Part shown: one piece after another, positions 9,048 through 17,714 of the stretch | Position numbering within the stretch: the first letter of the stretch is position 1 | How the letters are laid out: each line of letters begins with the position of its first letter | NCBI GenBank assembly: GCA_019187495.1 | Contig: JABAQN010000018.1 | Coordinates: 1-64,000 of the forward strand | Direction of reading: 5' to 3' | Length of the DNA stretch: 64,000 nucleotides | Source: Steroidobacteraceae bacterium | GTDB lineage: Bacteria; Pseudomonadota; Gammaproteobacteria; Steroidobacterales; Steroidobacteraceae | Translations under genes and position numbers: made by a program | The notes under the pieces: generated by a model | Seen by the model: the letters and a program-made list of their open reading frames with translations, nothing else | Told to the model about the DNA's origin: nothing | The model's database searches: none

Positions 9048-10622
9048 ATGAGTGCCCGGATGCGCTGCGGCGTGCTCGCCTCGCTGTGCCTCGCCATGGC
9101 CGCGCCGCTGTCCGCGGCGCCGGCTGCGACGCGCGCGGTCGCGACCGTCGAAGGCGATGTCACGGGGGTGTGGCAGGGTGGCATCGCCGTGTTCCGAGGC
9201 GTGCCCTATGCGGCGGCTCCGGAGGGCGCACTGCGCTGGCGGCCGCCGCAAGCCGCGCCGCACCGCGCCGGGGTCCTCGATGCGGCGCCCTTCGGCAGTG
9301 TGTGCCCGCAATCGCAGCGCGCCTCGCCGTATCTCGCCGGACTTCCGATGGGCGAGGACTGCCTGAAGCTCAATGTGTACGCGCCGGGCGGCGCGTTCGA
9401 GGGGGGCGAGCGCGTGCCCGTCATGGTGTGGATCCATGGCGGAAGCTTTCGCTGGGGTGCAGGGTCCTGGCCCGGCGCCGAGCCCTTCGCGCTGGTGCAC
9501 AGGGGCGTCATCGTCGTCACGATCAACTACCGGCTCGGGCGGCTCGGGCTGTTCGCGCATCCGGCGCTGTCGGCATCGATGCCGGATGAACCGGTCGCGA
9601 ACTATGCGCTGATGGACCAGATCGCGGCGCTGCGCTGGGTGCGCGACAACATCGCGGCCTTCGGCGGCGATCCGGCGCGCGTCACCATCTTCGGCCAGTC
9701 GGCGGGCGGAATTTCGGTGACGACGCTGATGGCGGTGCCGTCGGCGCGCAGCCTCTTCCGGGGCGCCATCGCGCAGAGCGGCGCATCGCGCATCGAGGGC
9801 GACCGACCACTGCGCGGCACGCATCGGCCGTTCAAATCCCTCGAGGCCGATGGCCTCGAGATGGCGGCGAGCTTCGACATCACGAATGACGCAGAGGCGC
9901 CGGCGAAGCTGCGCGCGCTGCCCGTCGCCGATCTGCTCGCGTATTCCGCAAAGGAAATTCCGAATTCGATGAACCCGGTGGTCGACGGACGCGTGCTCCC
10001 CGACGACATCTCGCGCATTTTCCGTTCCGGCAGGCAGCAGCCGGTGCCGTTCCTCACCGGCACCACGAGCTTCGAGGCGTCACTCCTCGGATCGTACCGG
10101 TTCAGGCTCGAGGACACGCTGCGAGGCGAGGACCCCGCGGCGGTTCGCCGTGTCTACGCCGGCTTCGAGGATCGCGCCCTGGTGAACGCCTGGTTCGAGG
10201 ACTCGCTGTTTCGCGGGCCCGCGCGCTTTCTCGCCGGCGAGATGGCACGCGTCGGCCAGGGCGCCTGGCTTTACGACTTCGGCTATGTCGATGCAGGGGG
10301 GCGCGGGCGCGTACCGGGTGCCGCGCACAGCGATGACGTCGCTTACGTGTTCGGTGACCTCGGCATGCGCAGTCGCTGGCATGGTGACGCTCCGCCCACC
10401 GCGGAGGATCGCCGCATGGCCGAAGTCGTCACCCGCTATTGGGTGAACTTCGCGAAGCACGGCGACCCGAACGGGCCGGGGCTGCCGAAGTGGCCGCGTT
10501 ACGAGCGCCGCACTGATGAACTGCTCGACCTGTCGGCGCAGATCATCGTGCACGAGCCGCAGCGCAAGGCGCAACTCGAGTGGCTCGACGAGGGATACGA
10601 AAAGGCCCTGCGCCTTCCGTAG
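9048..10622 (+). CDS. Secreted type-B carboxylesterase
   Basis: A 524-residue alpha/beta hydrolase of the carboxylesterase type-B family. An N-terminal signal peptide ends about residue 24 (PLSAAPA). The oxyanion-hole motif VWIHGGSF (128-135), the nucleophile elbow GQSAGG with Ser218, and the late acid and His region (HSDDVAYVFG) are present. A type-B marker EDCLKLNVY lies at 103-111. It should hydrolyse carboxyl esters in the periplasm or outside the cell. The start is one base after the stop of the TonB receptor, implying translational coupling and a shared substrate. The natural ester is not identifiable. Confidence 0.9.
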   Translation: MSARMRCGVLASLCLAMAAPLSAAPAATRAVATVEGDVTGVWQGGIAVFRGVPYAAAPEGALRWRPPQAAPHRAGVLDAAPFGSVCPQSQRASPYLAGLPMGEDCLKLNVYAPGGAFEGGERVPVMVWIHGGSFRWGAGSWPGAEPFALVHRGVIVVTINYRLGRLGLFAHPALSASMPDEPVANYALMDQIAALRWVRDNIAAFGGDPARVTIFGQSAGGISVTTLMAVPSARSLFRGAIAQSGASRIEGDRPLRGTHRPFKSLEADGLEMAASFDITNDAEAPAKLRALPVADLLAYSAKEIPNSMNPVVDGRVLPDDISRIFRSGRQQPVPFLTGTTSFEASLLGSYRFRLEDTLRGEDPAAVRRVYAGFEDRALVNAWFEDSLFRGPARFLAGEMARVGQGAWLYDFGYVDAGGRGRVPGAAHSDDVAYVFGDLGMRSRWHGDAPPTAEDRRMAEVVTRYWVNFAKHGDPNGPGLPKWPRYERRTDELLDLSAQIIVHEPQRKAQLEWLDEGYEKALRLP

Positions 10623-10628
10623 GCGCCT

Positions 10629-10645
10629 TCCGCAGCGAGCGGAAT
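10629..10645 (+). terminator. Weak hairpin after carboxylesterase gene
   Basis: A perfect 6-bp stem TTCCGC/GCGGAA with a 5-base loop lies 7 bp after the stop. It lacks a clear T-run, so intrinsic termination is uncertain. Confidence 0.3.
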
Positions 10646-10730
10646 GGCCCGGCCATCCACGTCGTTCGAGGCATGCTGACGCCGTTCGGGGCTGGCACCG
10701 GGTGGATTTGAAGCCGAATCCTGTGTTGTC

Positions 10731-12251
10731 ATGGTCCGGTCGCAGGCCGCCGCACCATTGATTGATCGCATGATGACCCCCGCCGACTATTCGCTGTCCC
10801 GCCCCTGCCCACTTGGCCGGATCTCGCGCTTCGATTACGAAACCACGGTCGCGATCGTCGGTTTCGGGGCCGCCGGTGCCTGCGCGGCGATCGCGGCCGC
10901 GGATGCCGGCGCGCGGGTAATGCTGTTCGAAGCCGGGTCGCACAGTGGCGGATCCATAGCGCTCGAAGGTGGCGGCGGCGAGATCTATCTCGGCGGTGGT
11001 GGCGGATCGCCACAGCAGCGTCATGCAGGGTTCGAGGATCGAACCGAGGACTTCCATCGTTACCTGTTGATGGCCGGAGGGCCCGATGCCGACGAGGCGA
11101 AGGTCCGGCTGTATGCCGGGAACGCACTTGCACACTTTGACTGGTTGATCGCGCAGGGTGTCGAGTACACCGACGCGTACGTCGCAGACCATGGCCTGAT
11201 GCCGTTGAATGAGGAGTGCCTGGGGTGGACCGGCAGCGAGGAAGCATGGCCGTTTGTCCAGGCTGCCCGTCCGGCTCCGCGAGGCCACAAGCCGCGCCAC
11301 GGTGGCTGGAACTCGGGCAAGTACCTGATGGACGTCCTCACACGGCAGGTTCATGCGCGCGGCGTCGACGTGCGCTTCGGTGCGCGCGCCCTCGCGCTCA
11401 TTGTCGACGAGGATCAGCGTGTGCATGGACTTGTGGTGCAGGCCGATGGCAAACCGTGTTTCGTACGTGCCAGTAACGGCGTCATTCTCTGCACCGGGGG
11501 CTTCATCAGGAATCGCGAGATGGTGCAGCACCACGCGCCACGGCTCCTGCGCGCGAATCGACCCATCGGCGCGCTTGACGACGGTTCCGGCATACGCCTC
11601 GGCATGAGCGTCGGGGCCAGCGCGATCGGCATGTCGGAGGGGTTCGTCACCCTGCCGTGGTATCCACCGGAATCGCTGGTACGGGGGATACTGGTCAACG
11701 AGCGTGGTCAGCGCTTCATCAACGAAGATTGCTATCACGGGCGCGTCGCCCAGTTCATCCTCGATCAGCTGGGCGACCGCGTCTGGCTGTTGCAGGATGT
11801 CGAAACGTATGCCCCGGGGCTGTTGCACGAAAGCGCGGGCATCGGGATCGCCGCGACTTGCGATTCCTGGGAGGAGGTCGAGCGCAAGCTGGATCTGCCG
11901 GGTGGAACACTGGTCGCCACGATCGACATCTACAACCGGCATGCCGCACGTGGCCTGGATCCGCTTTTCCACAAGACGGGGCGCTGGCTCAAGCCGCTCG
12001 ACAAGCCGCCGTTCACCGTGCTCGACTGCAGTGTCGATCGTGCACAGTATTCAGCATTCACGCTGGGCGGGCTCGCCACATTGGCAAGTGGCGAGGTGCT
12101 GACCGAGGACCACGAGGTGATTGCGGGGCTCTTCGCCGCAGGCCGCGCCACCTGCGGTCTGCCTCGCTGGGGCAAGGGTTACAGTTCCGGCATGTCGATC
12201 GCGGACTGCACGTTCTTTGGCCGCCAGGCCGGCCAGCGCGCGGCAACATGA
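10731..12251 (+). CDS. FAD-dependent oxidoreductase, ketosteroid dehydrogenase/fumarate reductase superfamily
   Basis: A 506-residue flavoprotein. The dinucleotide-binding motif VAIVGFGAAGACAA followed by RVMLFEAG sits at about residues 40-65. A glycine-rich GGGGEIYLGGGGG segment (about 83-95), ILCTGGF, and a C-terminal GKGYSSGMSIADC flavin-capping segment place it with 3-ketosteroid dehydrogenases and fumarate reductase flavoproteins. No signal peptide is seen, so it should be cytoplasmic. The ATG at 10731 is used here; ATGs at 10770 and 10773 are alternatives, and none has a clear ribosome binding site. It stands alone, convergent with the permease gene 17 bp away. A steroid-like or fumarate-like substrate are both possible. 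Confidence 0.8.
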   Translation: MVRSQAAAPLIDRMMTPADYSLSRPCPLGRISRFDYETTVAIVGFGAAGACAAIAAADAGARVMLFEAGSHSGGSIALEGGGGEIYLGGGGGSPQQRHAGFEDRTEDFHRYLLMAGGPDADEAKVRLYAGNALAHFDWLIAQGVEYTDAYVADHGLMPLNEECLGWTGSEEAWPFVQAARPAPRGHKPRHGGWNSGKYLMDVLTRQVHARGVDVRFGARALALIVDEDQRVHGLVVQADGKPCFVRASNGVILCTGGFIRNREMVQHHAPRLLRANRPIGALDDGSGIRLGMSVGASAIGMSEGFVTLPWYPPESLVRGILVNERGQRFINEDCYHGRVAQFILDQLGDRVWLLQDVETYAPGLLHESAGIGIAATCDSWEEVERKLDLPGGTLVATIDIYNRHAARGLDPLFHKTGRWLKPLDKPPFTVLDCSVDRAQYSAFTLGGLATLASGEVLTEDHEVIAGLFAAGRATCGLPRWGKGYSSGMSIADCTFFGRQAGQRAAT

Positions 12252-12268
12252 GTAGTGCCGCACGCTGT

Positions 12269-13603
12269 TCAAGGCGCTGACTTCGCAAGGCTGCGCCCGG
12301 ATCCCGCGCGCCGGGTCCAGAGCGCGACCGGAATGCCCGCGATCGCGAGCGCGAGCGCCCACAGGAACGGCTCGTGCCCGACGCCGATGAACGCGAGTAC
12401 GGCGTAGGCCGTGCCGAGCGTTCCGAGTACGCGCAGGTCGCCGCCAGCAGGCCGCTCGCCGCGGTTCCACATCACGATCAGCGCGAGCGATGAGCACAGA
12501 TAGAGCGGCAGGTTCGCCGCCGTGACGATCGTGCTCAGGAACACGAAGCCGTCGACCAGCGATTTGCTGTAGTTCATCAGGATCATCACGCTCGCGAGCA
12601 CGCCGCAGACGAGCAGCGCGCGGGCCGGCGCGCCGTGGCGGTTCAGCCTCGCGAAAGTTTCGGGAAAGTCGCCCTGCGCGGCCATCGTCGCCGTGAGGTT
12701 TCCCCCGATCAGGGTCCAGCCATTCAGGGCGCCGAGCCCGCTGACGACGACGAACAGCGCGAGCCAGCGACCATTGCCCGCACCGAGTTCGTGATCGAGC
12801 AGCGCGACGAACGGCGCGCTCGACTGCGCGAGTTCGGCCTGCGGGATGAGCAGCAGCGGCACCGTCGAGACGAGGATGTAGATCACTGCGGTCAGCAGCG
12901 TGCCGACCAGCGTCGCGCGCGGAATGTTGCGCCCCGGGTCGCGGACGCGCCCGGCCGGCACGCTCGCCGACTCGAGCCCGAGCATCGCGAAGAGAGCGAT
13001 CGTCGAGGCCGCCATTGTCTGCGGGAACGTGACCGCCGTTGCGGGCACGGTACGCGTGTAGGCGCCCGCATCCGACAGCAATATCCAGATGCCGAGCAGC
13101 ACGACCGCGACCATCGGCAACAGTTTGAGCGCCGTGCACACGACCTGCACGCGCCCGCCCGCACGAGTGCCGAGCACGTTGATCGCGACGAAAAGCCAGA
13201 GGAATGCGAGTGCGAGCAGCGCCGGCGGGAGCTGGCCGAGCGACGGCACGACGGCGTTCAGGTAGCCGACGACACTCACGGCGAGTGTCGCGTTCGTGAT
13301 CCAGTTCGAGACCCAGTAGCCCCACATCGACAGGAAGGCCGGCCAGTGGCCGAGCGTCGATCGGATGTAGGTGTACGGCCCATCGGCCGCCGGACGCAGT
13401 TGCGCGAGGCGCGCAAACACGCGCGCGAGGAACAGGCACCCGACCACGGTGATTCCCCAGCCGGTGAGTGCGTTAAATCCGTAGGGTGCAAGCGCCGCGG
13501 GCATCATGAAAATGCCGATGCCGATGGTGTTGCCGACGACCAGCGCCGTACACATCCAGAAGCCGAGTTCGCGTCGGGGGGGCGTGCTAGTCTCAGGCGA
13601 CAT
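12269..13603 (-). CDS. APC-family amino-acid permease/antiporter
   Basis: A 444-residue integral membrane protein with about twelve hydrophobic segments. TM1 carries GNTIGIGIFMMP, the unwound-helix signature of the AdiC/arginine-agmatine branch of the amino acid-polyamine-organocation family. The start is set by GGAGG 6-7 bases upstream of the ATG at 13603. This ATG overlaps the start codon of the divergent aminopeptidase gene. Residue tracts such as LNRHGAPARALLVCGVLAS and FFVWALALAIAGIP-like late helices fit the family. It probably imports an amino acid or amine that is then used by the aminotransferase/CoA-transferase operon on the same strand. The substrate is not identified. Confidence 0.88.
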   Translation of the reverse strand: MSPETSTPPRRELGFWMCTALVVGNTIGIGIFMMPAALAPYGFNALTGWGITVVGCLFLARVFARLAQLRPAADGPYTYIRSTLGHWPAFLSMWGYWVSNWITNATLAVSVVGYLNAVVPSLGQLPPALLALAFLWLFVAINVLGTRAGGRVQVVCTALKLLPMVAVVLLGIWILLSDAGAYTRTVPATAVTFPQTMAASTIALFAMLGLESASVPAGRVRDPGRNIPRATLVGTLLTAVIYILVSTVPLLLIPQAELAQSSAPFVALLDHELGAGNGRWLALFVVVSGLGALNGWTLIGGNLTATMAAQGDFPETFARLNRHGAPARALLVCGVLASVMILMNYSKSLVDGFVFLSTIVTAANLPLYLCSSLALIVMWNRGERPAGGDLRVLGTLGTAYAVLAFIGVGHEPFLWALALAIAGIPVALWTRRAGSGRSLAKSAP

Positions 13604-13604
13604 G
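13601..13604. promoter_or_regulatory. Overlapping divergent start codons (CATG)
   Basis: The tetramer CATG holds the ATG of the permease on the minus strand (13603-13601) and the ATG of the aminopeptidase on the plus strand (13602-13604). The minus start has a strong GGAGG. The plus start is supported by a signal peptide that begins exactly there but has a weak ribosome site. Each 5' leader, and probably each promoter, must lie inside the other gene. Confidence 0.7.
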
Positions 13605-14789
13605 AAATGCCTCCGGTCCTGCTGGTTGCTCCTCGCGCTGCCTGCGGTGGTACTCGCCGCGGGGCCGCGTGCCCGCGATCTCGGCGTGCCGTTCGACGGC
13701 ACGCCGGGGTCGCTCAATGCGATCACCGATGTCGACGGCGTGACGGTCGGACAGGTCACGCTGGTCGAAGACCCGGGCGGCGGACGCGCCGTGCGCACGG
13801 GAGTCACGGCCATCCTGCCGCGTGGCAGCGCATCGGGCCGCACGCCGGCATTCGGCGGCTGGTTCGCGCTGAATGGCAACGGCGAAATGACCGGCACGAC
13901 CTGGCTCGAGGAATCGGGCCAGCTCGAAGGACCGGTGATGTTCACGAACACGCACAGCGTCGGCATCGTGCGCGACGCCGTAATCGCGTGGCGCGTGCGG
14001 GCAGGGGATGCCGATGCGAGCGGCTACTGGTGGTCGCTGCCGGTCGTCGCCGAAACCTGGGACGGCTATCTCAACGACATCAACGGCTTTCACGTGCGCG
14101 CCGAACACGCGGTGCGCGCGCTCGATACGGCGCACGGTGGTGCCGTCGACGAGGGCAATGTCGGCGGCGGCACCGGCATGATCTGCCACGAGTTCAAATG
14201 CGGCATCGGCACGGCGTCGCGCCGCGTCACCGTGGGTGGACGCGGATTCCTGCTGGGGGTGCTCGTGCAGGCGAATTACGGCCGGCGCGACAGCCTGCGC
14301 ATCGCGGGCGTGCCGATCGGCCAGCACTTGCGGGGCGATCGGGTGTTCAGTGCGCCGGATGAAGCGGTCGGCGGCGCCGGTGAGGCGCGTGGCGAGACGG
14401 GCTCGATCATTGCCGTGGTGGCGACCGATGCGCCGCTCCTGCCGCATCAGCTGAAGCGCATCGCGAAGCGTGCGCCGCTCGGCGTCGCGCGCATGGGTGG
14501 TACCGCGGGCAACGGTTCGGGCGACATTTTCATTGCGTTCTCCACGGCGAACGCCGCGGCGCTGCGCGGCGAAACTTTCGCGCAGGCCGCCTTCCTCGAC
14601 AATGACACCCTCGATCCGTTGTTTGATGCGACCGTCCAGGCGACCGAGGAGGCGATCGTCAACGCGATGGTCGCCGCGCGCGACATGCGCGGGGAGGACG
14701 GGCATTTTGCGAAGGCGCTGCCGCATGCGGAGCTCATCCGCCTCCTGAGGCAATACGGTCGCCTCGCGCCAGCGCGCGGTAAGCGTTGA
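13602..14789 (+). CDS. P1-family (DmpA/BapA-type) aminopeptidase, exported
   Basis: A 395-residue N-terminal-nucleophile peptidase homologue. A signal peptide (MKCLRSCWLLLALPAVVLAA) sends it to the periplasm. The autocleavage site and nucleophile are visible as GETG-Ser268-IIAVVATDAPL, matching the start of the beta subunit in L-aminopeptidase/D-Ala-esterase DmpA and beta-peptidyl aminopeptidase BapA. VGGGTGM (187-193) and GGTAGNGSGD further support the family. It should self-cleave into alpha and beta chains and release N-terminal L-, D- or beta-amino acids. It is divergent from the permease and convergent with aminotransferase 1, a context that suggests it supplies amino acids to this catabolic locus. 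Confidence 0.88.
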   Translation: MKCLRSCWLLLALPAVVLAAGPRARDLGVPFDGTPGSLNAITDVDGVTVGQVTLVEDPGGGRAVRTGVTAILPRGSASGRTPAFGGWFALNGNGEMTGTTWLEESGQLEGPVMFTNTHSVGIVRDAVIAWRVRAGDADASGYWWSLPVVAETWDGYLNDINGFHVRAEHAVRALDTAHGGAVDEGNVGGGTGMICHEFKCGIGTASRRVTVGGRGFLLGVLVQANYGRRDSLRIAGVPIGQHLRGDRVFSAPDEAVGGAGEARGETGSIIAVVATDAPLLPHQLKRIAKRAPLGVARMGGTAGNGSGDIFIAFSTANAAALRGETFAQAAFLDNDTLDPLFDATVQATEEAIVNAMVAARDMRGEDGHFAKALPHAELIRLLRQYGRLAPARGKR

Positions 14790-14815
14790 GCGCGCGCGTG
14801 AGGTAACCGATCGTT

Positions 14816-16138
14816 TCACGCCCGCAGTCCCTCGAGCGCCTCGACGAGGCTCTTCTCGAGCAGCACGAGCGCCTCGTCGATCTCGGCGACGCTCACGTTG
14901 AGGGGCGGCATGAAGCGCACGGTGCTGACGCCGCAGGAGAGGAGCAGCAGCCCGTTGTGGAAAGCGCGCGTCACGAGCGCCTCGCACAGTGCGCGTGCCG
15001 GAGCGCGCTCCGGGCCGGGCTCGATCAGCTCCATGCCGATCATCAGTCCCTTGCCGCGCACTTCACCGATCACGGGTTGGCGGCGCGCGAGTTCGCGCAG
15101 CCGCTCCTGGAAATAGGCGCCCTGCTTCGCCGCCAGCGTCGCGTACCCGCCCTCGACGAGATCGAGCGTCGCGATCGCGGCGGCGCACGCGATCGGGTTG
15201 CCGCCGAAGGTATTGCCGTGCGCGCCGCGCTTCCACTGCTCCATCAGGCGCCGCTTCGCGACCATGGCGCCGATCGGCACGCCGGAGCCGAGCCCCTTCG
15301 CGAGCGTCACGATATCGGGCTGCACGCCCCAGTGTTCGCAGGCGAACATCCGGCCGGTGCGCCCGACACCACTTTGCACCTCATCGAAGATGAGCAGGAT
15401 GCCGTATTCGTCGGCGAGCGCGCGCAGCCCGGCGAGAAAGCCGTCGGGCGGCACGAGGTAACCGCCTTCGCCCTGGATCGGTTCGACGACGATGGCCGCG
15501 ACTTCACCGGGCGGCACGCTGCGTTCGAACAGCATGCGCAGGTAATCGAGCACCGCCTTGCCCTGGTCGGAGCCCGCGAACAGCGGTCGATAGGGATTGG
15601 GGTAGGGCACGTGCGTGACGCCCGGCATCGTCGGCGCGAACCCGAGTTGCTGTGTGTACTTGCTCGAAGTGAACGCGAGCGAGCCCATCGTGCGGCCATG
15701 GAAACCGCCGAGGAAGCCGATGTAGCGCGGGCGGCGCGTGACATAGCGCGCGAGCTTGATCGCCGCCTCCACCGATTCGGTTCCCGACTGGCACAGGAAC
15801 GCGAGCGCAGGTTCACCGAGCGGCGCGAGGCGCACGAGGCGTTCGGCGAGCGCCGTCATGCGCTCGTGCCAGAAGTCGCTCGAGATGTGCACGAAGTCAT
15901 CCGCCGCCGCCTTGATGGCCGCCACGACCTGCGGGTGGGCGTGGCCGGTCGCGCAGACCGCGATTCCCGCCTCGAAATCGAGGAAGCGGTTGCCGTCGAC
16001 GTCCCACACCTCCGTGCCGCGCCCGTGCGACATCACGAACGGGCAGTCGCGGGGATAGGAAGGTGTCGTCACCGCGGCATCGCGCGCGAGCAGCGCGCGT
16101 GCCCTGGGCCCCGGCAATTCGGTCCTGATGTGTCCCAT
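14816..16138 (-). CDS. Class-III PLP aminotransferase (omega-amino acid type) 1
   Basis: A 440-residue fold-type I aminotransferase. The PLP lysine is Lys281 in TLAKGLGSG, preceded by the ring-contacting Asp of IFDEVQSGVGRTG (252-262); GFHGRTMGS (145-153) binds the cofactor phosphate. It resembles 4-aminobutyrate/5-aminovalerate transaminases and related omega-amino acid enzymes, moving an amino group to 2-oxoglutarate or pyruvate. The ATG at 16138 has AGGAAAGG upstream and lies 5 bp after the CoA-transferase B stop. It is the last gene of the minus-strand operon. The exact donor (GABA, beta-alanine, ornithine or other) cannot be set by sequence alone. Confidence 0.88.
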   Translation of the reverse strand: MGHIRTELPGPRARALLARDAAVTTPSYPRDCPFVMSHGRGTEVWDVDGNRFLDFEAGIAVCATGHAHPQVVAAIKAAADDFVHISSDFWHERMTALAERLVRLAPLGEPALAFLCQSGTESVEAAIKLARYVTRRPRYIGFLGGFHGRTMGSLAFTSSKYTQQLGFAPTMPGVTHVPYPNPYRPLFAGSDQGKAVLDYLRMLFERSVPPGEVAAIVVEPIQGEGGYLVPPDGFLAGLRALADEYGILLIFDEVQSGVGRTGRMFACEHWGVQPDIVTLAKGLGSGVPIGAMVAKRRLMEQWKRGAHGNTFGGNPIACAAAIATLDLVEGGYATLAAKQGAYFQERLRELARRQPVIGEVRGKGLMIGMELIEPGPERAPARALCEALVTRAFHNGLLLLSCGVSTVRFMPPLNVSVAEIDEALVLLEKSLVEALEGLRA

Positions 16139-16143
16139 GTCGG

Positions 16144-16899
16144 TTACCTTTCCTGCAATGCGCGCAGCTTCGTGAGCTCTTCGTCCCGCGGCGGATCGAT
16201 CGTGCGCAGCGCCTCGCCCACGGCGAGCGGCCACGCGACCTGGGCGCGCGCTTCGTCGACGGTTGCGCCGGGGAAGAGGCCATCGAGCCGCAGTTCACCG
16301 CTCGCGGGATCGGGCGTGAGGACGCCGAAATCGGTGATCACGGCAGCGGGGCCGCGGCCCGGCACATCGCCACGCCCGCTCGTGCGGAAGTCGAGCCGTG
16401 CGACGAAGCTGCGCGGCGATGCCTTGAGCATCACGCAAGTGCGGCGCGCATGCGTTGCGATCTCGGTCGCGCCGCCGGCGCCGGGCAGGCGCGTCGTCGG
16501 CGCAGCGTAAGGACCGATCACCGTGCTGTTGAGGTTGCCGAGGCGATCGACCTGCGCGGCGCCAAGGAAGCCGACATCGATGCGCCCGGCCTGCAGGTAC
16601 CACGCGAATACTTCCGGCAGCGGGATCACGCACGCCGCGGTGGCGGCGAGTTCGCCGTCGCCGATCGACAAGGGCAGCACCTCGGGCCGCGTGCCGATCG
16701 TGCCCGACTCGTAGATCAGCACGATGTCCGGCGCATGCGTCAGGCGCGCGAGGTTGCAGGCGGCGCTCGGCAGCCCGATGCCGACGAAGCAGATGCAGCC
16801 GTTCGAAAGCAGCCGCGACGCCGCGATCGTCATCATTTCATCGCGCGTCCAGCCGCAATCGTTCCGTGTCGCGCCCACTCGCGAACCCCTGGCGTTCAT
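16144..16899 (-). CDS. CoA-transferase subunit B (glutaconate CoA-transferase type)
   Basis: A 251-residue protein matching the beta subunit of family I CoA-transferases of the GctB type. The motif IYESGTIG holds the candidate catalytic Glu that forms the glutamyl-CoA intermediate. GIGLPSAACNLARLTHAPD and GFLGAAQVDRLGNLNST are family markers. Presence of the Glu argues for a true CoA-transferase rather than the related IpdAB-type steroid ring hydrolases, although those share the fold. The ATG overlaps the stop of subunit A by 4 bp (ATGA), so the subunits are translationally coupled. The complex likely activates the oxo- or dicarboxylic acid made by the upstream aminotransferase and aldehyde dehydrogenase. 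Confidence 0.85.
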   Translation of the reverse strand: MNARGSRVGATRNDCGWTRDEMMTIAASRLLSNGCICFVGIGLPSAACNLARLTHAPDIVLIYESGTIGTRPEVLPLSIGDGELAATAACVIPLPEVFAWYLQAGRIDVGFLGAAQVDRLGNLNSTVIGPYAAPTTRLPGAGGATEIATHARRTCVMLKASPRSFVARLDFRTSGRGDVPGRGPAAVITDFGVLTPDPASGELRLDGLFPGATVDEARAQVAWPLAVGEALRTIDPPRDEELTKLRALQER

Positions 16900-17708
16900 G
16901 CCGCCTGCCGTGCGAGCACGTGCTCGCGCATCCAGGCGAGGAAAACTTCGCGGTCGCGCGAGATCAAGTCCCACTGCCGGTAGAACGCGTTGTCGCGCGC
17001 GTAGAAGCCCTGCGCATAGGCCGGCCACGCGCCGCGCGGCGCCTGCACGATCGCGCTGACGACCCAGTGCGGCAGCAGGACCGAGTTCATCATCGGTGGA
17101 AAGCGCTCGACGATCTCCTCGACGGTGACGACGAGCGCTTTCGCCGCGAGCGCCGCCTCGCGCTGCGCGCCGACGATGCCCTCGATCGCAACATTGCCCT
17201 CGCGGTCGGCGCGTTGCGCATGCAGGATCGTGACGTCGGGATTGATCGCCGGCACCGTCGCGAGTACTTCGCCCGAGTACGGACACGTGATGCTGCGGAT
17301 GCGCGGGTTGACCGTCGGCAGGTCCGAGCCGAGATAACCGCGCAGCACGCCGAACGGCAGGCGCGCCGCGCCCGCCGTATACGCCACCGCCATGCCGGCA
17401 TGCGTGTGCTCATCGAGCGCGAGCGGTGCGGGCCAGGCCTGCTCGACGGCATCGCGCAGGCGATGCAGCGAGCCGACGCCCGGATTGCCGCCCCACGAGA
17501 AGGTGAGGCGGCTCGCGCAACCCATGCCGATCATCTGGTCATAGATGAGGTCGGGTGTCATGCGCACGAGATGGAGCCGGCGCTTCTGCTGGCGGATGAT
17601 CTCGTGGCCGGCCGCAAACGGGATCAGATGAGTGAAGCCCTCGAGCGCCGCGCAGCACCCGTCCGGGACATACTGTTCGATTGCGGCGCGCAGCGAGAGG
17701 AGGCGCAT
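16896..17708 (-). CDS. CoA-transferase subunit A (glutaconate CoA-transferase type)
   Basis: A 270-residue alpha subunit of a family I CoA-transferase. The N-terminal segment GCCAALEGFTHLIPFAAGHE replaces the usual glycine-rich loop, and FSWGGNPGVGSLHRLRDAVE and HAQRADREGNVAIEG match GctA/IpdA-type proteins. It is encoded 6 bp after the aldehyde dehydrogenase stop and overlaps subunit B by 4 bp. It should form a heterodimer or heterotetramer with that subunit and transfer CoA between acyl groups in the cytoplasm. Substrate acids are not identifiable, but the operon suggests a product of amino-acid oxidation. Confidence 0.85.
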   Translation of the reverse strand: MRLLSLRAAIEQYVPDGCCAALEGFTHLIPFAAGHEIIRQQKRRLHLVRMTPDLIYDQMIGMGCASRLTFSWGGNPGVGSLHRLRDAVEQAWPAPLALDEHTHAGMAVAYTAGAARLPFGVLRGYLGSDLPTVNPRIRSITCPYSGEVLATVPAINPDVTILHAQRADREGNVAIEGIVGAQREAALAAKALVVTVEEIVERFPPMMNSVLLPHWVVSAIVQAPRGAWPAYAQGFYARDNAFYRQWDLISRDREVFLAWMREHVLARQAA

Positions 17709-17714
17709 GCGGCG

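Noticed and set aside
10080-11972. 630-codon open frame on the minus strand
   Set aside because: It is antisense to the carboxylesterase and flavoprotein genes, whose products have clear motifs. Its own translation has none, and long antisense frames are expected in DNA this GC-rich.
12635-14362. 575-codon open frame on the plus strand
   Set aside because: It runs antisense to the permease and out of frame through the aminopeptidase. The translation is Arg/His-rich and low in complexity, with no domain.
14957-16510. 517-codon plus-strand frame opposite the aminotransferase
   Set aside because: Shadow of the class-III aminotransferase and CoA-transferase genes, with an Arg-rich translation without motifs.
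16144-17708. IpdAB-type steroid ring hydrolase instead of CoA-transferase
   Set aside because: The beta subunit retains the IYESG glutamate expected of a CoA-transferase, and the operon is amino-acid related. The alternative is kept only as a distant possibility.
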